Shown here piece by piece: positions 30,701-40,084 of a DNA stretch of 64,000 nt. How positions within the stretch are numbered: position 1 is the stretch's first letter; every line of letters starts with the position of its first letter. The stretch lies in contig CH003403.1 of NCBI GenBank assembly GCA_000149265.1, positions 901,146-965,145 of the forward strand, read 5' to 3'. The stretch comes from Ciona savignyi. Taxonomy: Eukaryota; Chordata; Ascidiacea; Phlebobranchia; Cionidae. The position numbers and the translations under genes are program-made. The notes beneath the pieces were generated by a model that was given only the letters and a program-made list of their open reading frames with translations, searched no databases and was not told the DNA's origin.

Positions 30701-32588
30701 TGCATGAATAACACGGGTAATGCATGTATGGATATTTCCAAGGTTTATAAACTGTTAACCAGGATATCATTTCTAGGGTGCTGAATATCAAGCTACGGGA
30801 AGCAAGCTTAAGCGATGTCACGATTCTAGGTGACTTGACCCGAGGGCAGGATCGAGACTCGTCCGTCTAGTCCGTGCACCTTGCGACCTTTAGATTCACG
30901 TCACATGCATTTTGACATTTTTTTATTAAACTTGATAAAAATTTCGTGACTACGTCGGGCGAGTCTGTTACTCTTTGTTTGAAGCCTGACGATAATTCTA
31001 TAGATAGTAACCCTCTAAAGCGATAGACAAGTTTTAAACAAATCCTGGAAACGTCGTGTAAACGCCGTTATTACCAGTTCAAATAACGCCTACGGCGGCC
31101 TGTGACTTGTACCACCACCGACCCGGTACTTACGCGCACAAATGTTTCCGAAAACGAAATGGGTTGGCTTGCAAATATGGACGTATTTCCCGTTAATAAG
31201 ATGCGGGTCGCTGTTGGGTGGGCATGGGGGTGATCGGCAGGTGGTTAAGGTGTCCGAGGTTCGTGCTGTAAGACAATGATCCCATGAATACAAACTGTAC
31301 AAATCCAATCACATAACCTTGTAACACAGTCAAGATAGTTAGACCATTATAATAATAGGAAATGGACGCAGTAGTTATGGTTTAATTCAACAATATTTGA
31401 AAACTAACCTGTACAAACTCCATTGCTGTTGTAATACCCGTCATTACACACGCATATATCTACGTTGTTGTATCTCTGGCACTCAGATAATTGAGGACAT
31501 CGGCCTTGGCATCTGAGCACAGGCGCAACAGGGTTCACTGGGATCACTGGGTTCACTGGTCTCGTGGGTGAGATTACTGTGGTGAAAGTTATTATATAAT
31601 TACTACTTATAATGGACAGGAGATTTAACATTGACATTATCATCGAATGTGTTTGCAAAGTCGTCATGTAGGGTTGTACTTCACCGAGAAGTGGTGCGTC
31701 GTTTGAAAAGCATTTTACCGGGCCAAGTTTCGAACCCATGGTGGTCTCGTTAGAAATACCGTTTTTATATATATTAAGCAGTATATGGATCGGTCGCGTT
31801 AACCATTCAGCCACACAGCCGCCACTTGCAGAGCTATAGCACAAAGTACGGGTGTGTGGCAGAATAATAAACCCAAGCATGCGTAGGGATACTACCCCGA
31901 GTGGATTAATTTCCACATTGCACGTAGGGGTTTCGGTCTAAGAACACCAACTCGCGCTAAGCGCACAATTTTGCTTTTTTGGCATAACACCAAAAATAAA
32001 AAATAAATAAAACTGAACCAGGTAAAAACAATAAAAAAACCACATATGAATAACTGTGGAAACTCTTCACCTACGAGGAGTAAAACAAAACATCATTTTC
32101 GAACTTACGAACGCAGACGGGAGCAGTTTTTTGAGATTCAAGTCTCCAAGTTGTGGGACGTCCAGCGAGCGATCGGCATTGCGCCGTTTCGGAACTGGTT
32201 GGTGTGAATCTGAATCCGGCTCGGCACGTGAATCTGATTGTGGTTCCGACCTGATACACCTGCTGGACTGGGGCGTACACAGCATTCGCAACAGTCGGAG
32301 GAGGATAACAGATAACTGGAAAAAAACAAGGCGGTTACGATTAGAAACACTTTATTAGAATACTAAGAGAAATGATCTGATTTAAAATATACAAAATTTT
32401 AAATTATCTTGGTAGTTTTAATCCAAAAAAAATAAAAATTTACAAAACTTAGAATTGAGTTAGGGTTAGTGTTTAATAAATTTTCGTGTTGGATTACAGG
32501 TCTACTCACGTGCGGTAACGGCTGGCTGTGCGAGAGATCCACCGATTAGGCCAAACACACAGAGGATACTTAATAACATGGAATCCAT
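24746..32588 (-). CDS. Secreted multi-sushi (CCP) protein with one EGF-like module, 14 exons
   Basis: Exons from 5' to 3': 32510-32588, 32109-32315, 31409-31576, 31134-31265, 30153-30365, 29530-29760, 28636-28848, 28050-28238, 27283-27533, 26705-26960, 26353-26550, 25831-26034, 25208-25405, 24746-24786. Exon 1 is a clean signal peptide (MDSMLLSILCVFGLIGGSLA). Exon 2 is a sushi domain; exon 3 a Pro/Val-rich linker plus EGF-like module (CVCNDGYYNSNGVC); exon 4 a small four-Cys segment; exons 5-13 one sushi domain each, with the pattern Cys, FxC, Cys-Gln, Trp or Phe, PxC. All internal introns are phase 1, as in shuffled extracellular domains. The last exon adds only SAQGILDGILSG, so no membrane anchor. 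Exons 27283-27533 and 26705-26960 need frame changes, so the product is nominally about 860 residues if these are sequence errors. Likely extracellular adhesion or complement-regulator-like; specific function unknown. Confidence 0.85.
24870..25000 (+). repeat. SINE family A, internally deleted copy
   Basis: Head text TTTCACCCGAAGGGTTTCAGG and CTAGCTAGTCGGTTGTGTC is joined to the tail GCCCGTGTGTTAACCAC. In the last intron of the sushi gene. Confidence 0.7.
25402..25547. repeat. 73-bp direct duplication spanning a splice acceptor
   Basis: The segment starting GCACCTGCAAAGAAAAAAAT occurs at 25402 and again at 25475, each followed by AACTTAGTGGATATCCATG and the start of a reverse SINE. It duplicates the minus-strand acceptor (CTTTGCAG) of the sushi exon 25208-25405 together with part of the SINE. 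Confidence 0.93.
25500..25785 (-). repeat. SINE family A, near full-length copy
   Basis: GGATATCCATGTTTATCC through GACACAACCGACTAGCG and AAGCTAATCAGTCGG. Its tail end is part of the 73-bp duplication at 25402-25547. Confidence 0.9.
27744..27856. mobile_element. Short hAT-like MITE
   Basis: CAGTGCTTTTCAACC at the left and GGTTGAAAATCACTG at the right form a terminal inverted repeat; the interior repeats GGGGTTCC. Flanks GTCTAAAT and GTCTAAAC match at seven of eight bases, the size expected for hAT. In an intron of the sushi gene. Confidence 0.82.
29235..29345 (-). repeat. Family C tRNA-Ser/Leu-like short element
   Basis: Read on the minus strand, TGGCTGAATAATTAACGCG is a box-A-like start and a TTCGAAACTTGGC box-B-like segment lies about 80 bases later. 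Related copies: 30487-30580, 31722-31828, 43643-43752, 45612-45700, 47580-47685, 55110-55200, 55620-55720 (minus); 45064-45115 and 63015-63112 (plus). Confidence 0.65.
29870..30035. repeat. Two SINE family A fragments in inverted arrangement
   Basis: 29870-29930 is a reverse tail (TATGTTTATCTCCGTGAATG); 29931-30035 is a forward body (ACACATTGCAATAGCTCC, GGGCGTCAGGTAATCTGACG). In an intron of the sushi gene. Confidence 0.75.
30487..30580 (-). repeat. Family C tRNA-like element
   Basis: GTATCGGTGGTGTTAACC and ATTCGGCCACACGACCGTAC on the plus strand are the reverse complement of the GTGTGGCCGAATGGTTAA start. Confidence 0.7.
31722..31828 (-). repeat. Family C tRNA-like element
   Basis: CAAGTTTCGAACCCATGGTGG at one end and GTCGCGTTAACCATTCAGCC at the other, the box-B-like and box-A-like ends in reverse. 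Confidence 0.75.
31865..31980. repeat. One arm of a long inverted repeat with 38483-38600
   Basis: AGGGATACTACCCCGAGTGG through CCAACTCGCGCTAAGCGCAC is the near-exact reverse complement of 38483-38600, 6.6 kb away. The unit is probably a dispersed repeat; its class is unknown. Confidence 0.85.
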
Positions 32589-32734
32589 TATAAATGGCAG
32601 CAGCTAATTCTATTTGACCTGTCGAAGCATTTGTTAAAGTTGATCTTACCACTCATGTGAGTTATATTTCACGCTGCGCTTAATTGCAAACTTTGTTCTC
32701 TGTACGACTTTGACAAATTGCGGACACGTCTAGG

Positions 32735-32742
32735 CTTATATA
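32735..32742 (-). promoter_or_regulatory. TATA box of the sushi gene
   Basis: TATATAAG on the minus strand, about 147 bases upstream of the ATG at 32588, within GAGGGTATATAAGCC. Position and match are good for a core promoter, with a start site expected near 32705. Confidence 0.6.
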
Positions 32743-33340
32743 CCCTCGAAAAGAAGAAGAATTCTGGCACACCTGTTTAATTTATGGCGTTCAATAAATC
32801 GATTTGATGATTTTAGTACCTGACGTATTAGAACAGTCGTATCACCAACTTCTAAAACTGCGGTTCTGCATTCTTAACTTTTCTGCAGCTCTTAGTGTCG
32901 AAATTTTTGTGGCTCCAAGTCGAAATTCGAAATCTGTGTCAAAACCTTGGAAAGGTTGTGGTTTATATAAGCTGCATAGTCGAGTCTAACTGGTTTTACG
33001 ATCCGCTCGTTCCGTTTTATCCGGAAAACATTTTATAAAATCGTCCCTTTTTTCCCACGTCGCGATTGCCTTGGGGGCGTGTTTCGCCGATTTTTAATGT
33101 TTTCCGTCTTTTCGCTGCAAAGCGACCGTGTTGAGAATAAACGAGATCCCTTTTTTGGTTGGTTGGATCCCGACTATTGCAACAAACAACATGTATTTGT
33201 TAGTTCACGAATTTCGTTCGTATTTGGGTGGATATACATGAGCGGGATGTATATCTCGGGCACAAATACCACTAGGAAGAAATGGGAAATAATTGATTGT
33301 AATTTTGCTCGGAAGAAGAATAAGATGATGAGTCCAACAT

Positions 33341-33640
33341 GGTCCGACCGGTTAGTCTGCCGGTTAAGTGCGTCGCCTTTCAATCGAAAGGTTGCAGGTT
33401 CAAAACTGGTCACTAGCTAGCCGGTTGTGTTCGTGGGCAAAGCACTTTACGGTCATTGCCGGAATCCAGTGGATTAATGGGTTCTACCAAATTGAAGAAA
33501 CGTGTGTATCATACACAACACACTTCAATAGCTCCGGTAACCCATCGGTGGGCGTGAGGTGATCTGTCGATTGCCCGTGTGTTAATCCCCTTGGTTTTCC
33601 CATTCACGGGAATAAACATGAATATCCTATCCTACAAATG
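33341..33640 (+). repeat. SINE family A, full-length copy
   Basis: GGTCCGACCGGTTAGTCTGC head, GGTTCAAAACTGGTCAC box-B region, complete body and the tail AATATCCTATCCTAC. Confidence 0.95.
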
Positions 33641-33649
33641 CTATATAAC

Positions 33650-36570
33650 ACGTCTTATTAACATTTCAATAAGTTGTTTATTAAAGTTTTAGTCCAAACA
33701 CGTCAATAATTCTCCAAGAGCTTTTCAACGCTTATCTTTGCTTTGGTGTATTCTCAATCACCTGAATACTTTGCGCATTACTGAGAAATATATTTCAAAT
33801 GCGAGACAAACCGCCACAAGTATATATTGAGATATCAATCGGTTTTATAATTGTATAGTGCTCCTTCGTTCTGCATATTTCCCCGATATCTAAGACAATT
33901 TTATTTACATTGTTGTCAGAAATTACTAAGATCGATTCAACCACCACACAATTATTCTGTTTCAGCGCAACTAATCACTTGTCCATTTGTCGTGTCACAC
34001 CAGGTCAGGTTTGAGGAATTAGATTTGACCTTTTCAATCGTTCGTCGATGAATTATAGTAATTTGGGGGCTTCCTTAAGGTCAAAATAACAATTTATTTT
34101 TAGTTAAAAAAACAGATTGTAATTCGTCTTTAGTTGCAAGTGATTCGAAACAATCGTGTAGCAGCTAAAACAACACTGTCCCGTATGGTTGGTCCTGCAG
34201 ATAACATCTCGCTTTCTGTGAAATCAATTCAAAATCGCAATTACTCGGAATCTTGAGCGAAACCCAAAACTAAGGCGACACACAATTTAATATCTTCGCT
34301 TACCCTCCGATAAATGAAACTTTACAAGCGCTAATGTGGAATTTGTATAACGGTTGTGTGCACAAAATAAATAAAATATCCGATGAAACGGTCTTTTTAA
34401 ACCAGTATTAGTTCATGCGAAAGCTAAATATGCTGTAATCCAAAACTGTAAAACCAGTATATTGAAGGAAAAGTAGTAAAATTTTCGAGATATAATTCAA
34501 CCGAACGGATATCTTCATTACCTTATTCAAAAAGTTTAATTTTACTTTTCCCGGTATCATTCGCTGACAATTGTGATCATAATTTTACAGGAAACATAAT
34601 AAATAAATTATTTTTGTGATACTTTTGAGATTAAATTTCCGATATAAGAGATTTGACTTTTACAGATCTATCTAATTGAATTTATGGTATATTCTATGTA
34701 ATAACGATCCACGGGTTATCGCAGTATTTCCTGTGCATTAAATACGATGAATTCACTTCTACAGCTTGTTTGATTGATAACTACTTTATACAGGTTATGT
34801 CGTATTCGTGACGTCAGAAATTGCACCCCGTCTTTAAATCGATTCTAAAATTAATTAGCGCGTCGGGATTGGTGTCACGGTAACCTTGTCATTTATATGC
34901 TCCGAGTTATGCGATTTATTATAACCATATCGTCGTTTGTGGTGTAATTACCAGTCTAATGACTTATCCGGCATTATCTTTAAGTCTTAGCGGCGATTGC
35001 TTGAATAGTTTGAAATGTTTCGTAGAAAAACGAAGCCTGTCTCACGGACAGGTTTCCCACAGTTAGCAGATAATTGTGTTTAAAAGGCGTGACATTGTCA
35101 GCAACTTTCTTGCGACTAATTACGTGTGTTCGGGCAAGTCCCTAAACAGAATCCATTGTTGTGGGTATTTGTTTATTCCCGACCAAGAAATCGACAATAA
35201 CAACGTAAGAATTTCGAGAAAAATTTGTCATGTTTATAAACGAACCAACAAAGCACATGGACCTGAGAGCAAGAGCTCCCTAGAAGGGCGAATATCCACT
35301 GCAGCTTGCTGCTGTATTACAGCTCTGCCCGCAGGCTTCATTTTATGGCTTTTCGCTGTTCGAGGTATGTTGGCACCCGATAGTTAATCGAGGTAAAGAT
35401 GCAAACATGAATGCCGACATTATATCTTACAACCTTTCGTGGGTTGCCGGTGTTATATTTCGTTTCCCCGTAGCACTTTATTTCCCACTATTATAGATTT
35501 TATATCGCCGAATTGCTTGAATTAGAACGCCTCTCTTATTCACACGAAACGATTTCAGTCAAAACATTTTCGACTTCTATTATCAATGTTAGAAATGTAT
35601 AATCAATGGGAAATAAACTAAAAACTTTAAAAGTTTGGTTCTGCAAGTTATCTTGAAAATTAAAAGTTTTATGTGCCAAACGATATTTAGGCTCACGCAA
35701 AAGTATAATCAATTTTATATTTTGGTTTTGCCAGCGATATACGTAATATCAAAGTTGGTTTTTCAAATAAGATTCTGGCTATGATTTTTAACTTGTTTTA
35801 GATAACTATGGAAGACCGATAAACCTTGAATGTGGGGTATTTAAGGCGGAATTTGGACAGGATCGAAAAGCGCTAATTGATCTAAATAAACTGTGGCAAA
35901 TATAGGAATGCGATTCATAAACAATATACAATGTGTTTTGAGCGACTTTCGTACTCTATCATATTCCTCCGCGTTTCACAAAGAATGTCCACACTTCAAG
36001 ATGTTGTTCCGCTATGTTCCAAATTCATAAAATAAATCAATTTTATCGAAAAACATGCCTGATGGACCATCCTCTAAAACCGTTTTTTTTTTCATAAAAT
36101 TCGGTATCTGAATCTGTCGTAATCAATAAGCCTAACAAACATATAAAGTTACAGCCTCTTTGTACAAAACGGCAAAAAAATACACAGACGACGCGCTGAA
36201 CTGGTTTCGAGCCCACCACCCCTTTGACCAACATTGGGTGACGTAATTCGGATGTCAATCAAACTAGAATTCATCCGCCATCTTTAACTGGTGACTTATC
36301 ACATTAAGTTTAACGAGACGTGTATTTAGCACAACACACGTTTTTTACACATTTAATTGAACATTATCCGACCACGCCCAGGTAAACGATATTTTAATGA
36401 GCGATAATAGCTCTCAGAGGTGCGGTTAAACTAACACCCACGCATTATGCGTATTACGTGTATCACTGTTATATATATCTACTTCTATTATATACTTTGG
36501 TTAAATAGTTTCACAAAAATAAACGAATTTTAAAACGGATGGGATCCATATACAAACTAGCAACCCGGCA
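33650..36570. other. Intergenic, upstream of the sushi gene
   Basis: Mostly unique AT-rich DNA. ORFs here are short, lack splice-compatible neighbours and show no domains. I see no gene or familiar repeat. Regulatory sequence for the sushi gene could lie here but nothing specific is visible. Confidence 0.5.
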
Positions 36571-36659
36571 GGCTGTTATTTGTTTGTTTGTTTATAATGA
36601 GCTGATAATCTTGTGCGACATAATAATAAACAAAAACACTCGCCTTTCAGCGCTAATTG

Positions 36660-37050
36660 TGTTATGGATCTGACTTTAGAAATAAACAATTTACATTTGC
36701 GGTGATATAATCGAGAAGCGCAGAGTAAAATCCATTTCCCGAACTTTACTGATGATGGTTCGTTTATACCCCTGTACAAGGAGTGAATCGAGTGTGCTTT
36801 GGATTTGTAAACGTCACTTATACGTCTGTAACTGATGAATTCGTTAATATCCAGCCTTATTACATCGACATATATCGGTCCATAAAACATAAAATCAGTA
36901 AGAGTTGTCGCAGCACTTGTGTAAAATCCTATACAGCTCAAAATATATACAACAGATAAAGTAGTTTGTGTGAAATTATGTGATTATCGATCCATAAAAC
37001 ATCCAAAAATTAGAGTTGTCGCAGCACTTTAAGGTTGTATAACACACAAA
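36660..37050. repeat. Segmental duplication, copy 1 (partner 39110-39460)
   Basis: It shares GAGTGTGCTTTGGATTTGTA, ACGTCACTTATACGTCTGT, ATATATACAACAGATAAAGT and AGTTTGTGTGAAATTA with 39110-39460 in the same orientation and order. Copy 2 ends about 50 bases before the stop of the PY-motif gene at 39499. Confidence 0.9.
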
Positions 37051-37092
37051 CCACCACACTCACATTCGCTTCAAGTACATTTTTCCACACAA

Positions 37093-37299
37093 TCAATCCC
37101 CCTGACGTTTCGAACAGCGATCGCGATTATTCGAACAAACGAGATAAGTGTTATTGGGGCTATTTCGATGCGACACGTCACAAGAACGTGTCATGACGTC
37201 ACTGCGTGAATTTGCGGCAGGTGATTGTGATGTTTTACAGCAGTCGACGCCGTATAGTTCGACATCTATTGTGTTAAATACCTTCAGATTGACAACCAT
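37093..37299 (-). other. Possible relic or unrecognised small ORF beside duplication copy 1
   Basis: A 68-codon minus-strand frame (starting MVVNLKVFNT, ending SKRQGD) sits just beyond copy 1 of the segmental duplication, the position the PY-motif membrane protein gene occupies beside copy 2. It has no hydrophobic segment and no PPxY, so a decayed paralogue is only a possibility. Confidence 0.2.
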
Positions 37300-37892
37300 T
37301 TAAATCAATATAATTTTATCTCCAAATATTTTTATATTCTCAATTATTTTAAAATAAACAAACATTTTGACGTGTATTCTCGTTTAAAACGCATCCTAAA
37401 ACACGTAAATATATATACATACATTTTCCTAAATTGTTTATGTGATGTTTGCGCAACTTAGGACCAAAATGTAAATTTACACACTTTTAAAGCTGCTGCT
37501 TGTGTTAAATTAAACATGTAAAAGTATGTTTAACTGTTTGCATCTATCTCTAAATTAAAAATAGGAGTTTTATTACCTTGTAAATTATCTTTGTAAACAA
37601 GCGTAAGTAGCATGAAGCAAATATTTAGTCAAAATGATGATTGAATTATTTCATGCGTGATCATTATTATCCCAGTACAACACGAAGGCCGTAAATGTCA
37701 AGTCATGGGGTTGTCGTGTTTATGAGGCGTCGGTTGGTCGTCATTATTAACAAATTGTAGGACATTCTACTGTAAGTTATGACTTAGACTTGAGGCTTAT
37801 TTGTTTAATGGGCACTAGAACGAGCAAAGCGTCTTAATTATCCCGATGACAGTCGAACTGACGATTGTCGGTATTATAACTCTTATTTAGTA

Positions 37893-38190
37893 TAGGATAG
37901 GATATTGTTTATCCCTATGATCCCCGTTAACGGAAAAACCACACGGGGTTACCACACGGGCAATCGTCAGATCACCTCGCGCACATCGTCGGGTTACCAG
38001 AGTTATTTCAGTGTGTTGTGTATGATAGACACGTTCCTTCAATTTAGTGGATCCCATTAATCCACTGCGATTGGGCGATGTCTGTTAAGTGATTGGCCAG
38101 GGACACAACCAACTAGCTAGCGACCAGTGTCGAACCCTAAACCTTTCGGTTAAAAGGTGACACACTAAACCAACAGACTAACAGGTCGGA
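37893..38190 (-). repeat. SINE family A, full-length copy
   Basis: TAGGATAGGATATTGTTTATC through CACACGGGCAATCGTCAGATC to GACTAACAGGTCGG. Confidence 0.93.
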
Positions 38191-38482
38191 CTTCCTATTT
38201 ACTGGGATAGAGAAAGAATATTCAACGACATGTGTAACGTCCCCACTTGTTATTAATTTCGTGTTATTTGTATTCTTTAAATTCGTATTAGGGAAAGCAC
38301 CCCTAGTGGTCAGTGAACTGTTTTTTTAGTGAAGTCCAAAATACTTAATGAAGCATTGTGTTTGTGTTTTTGATTATTATTATGTGCGTGTTGTAACAAT
38401 TATAATTGTTTCTAGCAACCTCAAACTGTTAAACTTGAACTGCGTGATGCTCTATCTATACAGACAAGTTTTTTTGGAAACC

Positions 38483-38600
38483 AAAAAAAATAAGCAAAAT
38501 TGTGCGCTTAGCGCGAGTTGGTGGTCTTAGACCGAAACCCTTACGTGCAATGTGGAAATTAATCTACTTCGGGGTAGTATCCCTACTAGGTGGATGCTGG
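38483..38600. repeat. Second arm of the inverted repeat with 31865-31980
   Basis: GTGCGCTTAGCGCGAGTTGG, ACCGAAACCCTTACGTGC and GGGGTAGTATCCCTACTAGG are the reverse complement of the arm at 31865-31980. Confidence 0.85.
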
Positions 38601-38671
38601 CAGACACTCTTTGCGAGTATCTCCACAGCGTGTAATCCACGTTATAATTTCACTATCCAAATGTTTCGATG

Positions 38672-38771
38672 NNNNNNNNNNNNNNNNNNNNNNNNNNNNN
38701 NNNNNNNNNNNNNNNNNNNNNNNNNNNNNNNNNNNNNNNNNNNNNNNNNNNNNNNNNNNNNNNNNNNNNNN
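38672..38771. other. Assembly gap (100 N)
   Basis: Exactly 100 N, the conventional size for a gap of unknown length. ORFs running through it are meaningless. Confidence 0.99.
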
Positions 38772-39109
38772 TACTGCACGTTTATTTGTATCTTAATTCT
38801 AAATACCAGCTTATCACAGAAAGACCTATTCTGTACCAAATAAAAATTTTAGAACATTTTATTAATTTGATTGTCAATGTTAGTTATGAATATAGTTTAA
38901 AAGTATGTGACGATTTTTTTAGAAAAACATCACAGAATTTCAGTTTTGCAAAATGGGTTCGTTCTTCATATTTAAATGGAGATTTCAATATCCGCATGCA
39001 TCTACATGCATAATGAATGTTGAATATATACACGGTGGGATTTGTACAAGAGCGGGACTAGGTAAACCCGTGGCACTTTCATTATAGGGGTTATTCCGCG
39101 TTATTTTAA

Positions 39110-39460
39110 GTTTAGAATAAAAAAAACATTTACAATCATAGACTGTGGCAGCAAACACACTAGTAACCCTGTACAAGATATTAAACGAGTGTGCTTTGGA
39201 TTTGTAAACGTCACTTATACGTCTGTGATAGGTGAATTCGTTCACATCCAGCCTTATTGCATCGACATATATTGCTCCATAAAACATTAAATGGGTAATG
39301 GTTGTTACAACACTTTGTTTAAAATTCTATACAGATCGAAATATATACAACAGATAAAGTAGTTTGTGTGAAATTAATGTAATTTTCGATCCCTAAAATT
39401 CACTGTGACCCCCAGTTTAATAAAAATGAAATAATATAGAGTTGTCACAAAACTTCAACT
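39110..39460. repeat. Segmental duplication, copy 2 (partner 36660-37050)
   Basis: Same order of blocks as copy 1: GAGTGTGCTTTGGATTTGTA, ATACGTCTGTGATAGGTGAA, ATCCAGCCTTATTGCATCG, ATATATACAACAGATAAAGT. It lies directly 3' of the PY-motif gene at 39499-39930 and may include its 3' UTR. Confidence 0.9.
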
Positions 39461-39498
39461 CTGTATGACGAAAACCGTGGAATATTTCATGTCTTCGC

Positions 39499-39930
39499 TC
39501 AATCTCTCTCGACGTAGCCCGGCAGCACTTCGGAAATATTCGTAAAGTTTCGGCAAATTTCGGATTTATCAGCGCCAGGAACACTAAGCGGTGAGGATTT
39601 CAGGTATTCTGAGTAAGCAGGAGGGTCATCGGGGAATACCCGGTCATCGGGGAATACCCGGTCATCGGGGAATACCCGGTCATCGGGGAATACCGGGTCA
39701 TCTTCATGGACCGTAATAGTGAACACTGGGTTGTCTTCAGGTGTTGCATCAGGGGCGATTGGATCTTCCGTTTGTTCCGCATCATTTGAGGTACGTGACG
39801 TCATGGCTTCTTCTCTTCTATGTTTATGCTCAATGTAGATTACAACAGCAACGATCACCATCGAAGTTACAACAATGCTGATTGGAATCAGCCATAGAAG
39901 TAATTCGGGATTCTGCATTTCGTCTGACAC
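39499..39930 (-). CDS. Single-pass membrane protein with PPxY/LPxY tail motifs (PY gene 1), intronless
   Basis: 143 codons. A nine-residue N-terminus is followed by one hydrophobic segment (about 10-33, ending VVIYI) and a basic stop-transfer (EHKHRRE), which predicts a short outside end and a cytosolic tail. The tail is acidic and carries PPAY (103-106) and LPGY (136-139), motifs that recruit WW domains, notably of NEDD4-family ubiquitin ligases. Between them and the membrane is a six-residue repeat VFPDDR: three copies plus a variant VFPDDP and a leading DDPVFPDD, encoded by an 18-bp minisatellite at about 39630-39700. No signal peptide apart from the membrane segment itself. It belongs with the genes at 44057 and 46990. 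Function unknown; a WW-domain adaptor at a membrane is an inference. Confidence 0.72.
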   Translation of the reverse strand: MSDEMQNPELLLWLIPISIVVTSMVIVAVVIYIEHKHRREEAMTSRTSNDAEQTEDPIAPDATPEDNPVFTITVHEDDPVFPDDRVFPDDRVFPDDRVFPDDPPAYSEYLKSSPLSVPGADKSEICRNFTNISEVLPGYVERD

Positions 39931-40084
39931 ATAAGTCCATCAAAACTATGTACCGAACTTTTGAAGTTAAGAATATGGTACAGACATCAGATGCATATGT
40001 AGCAAGTAACCTGACAATAATGAACCAATATTACTTAACAAAACGTAGAGTTATTTGGCGCATAAAACAAATAATGATTTAGCT

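Noticed and set aside
33341..33420. True tRNA genes in the head regions of the SINEs
   Set aside because: Box-A and box-B-like motifs are present, but the acceptor stem does not pair and the same sequence continues into the SINE body in every copy.
38502..39013. ORFs crossing the N gap
   Set aside because: The reading frame through 100 N is undefined; flanks are repeat-derived.
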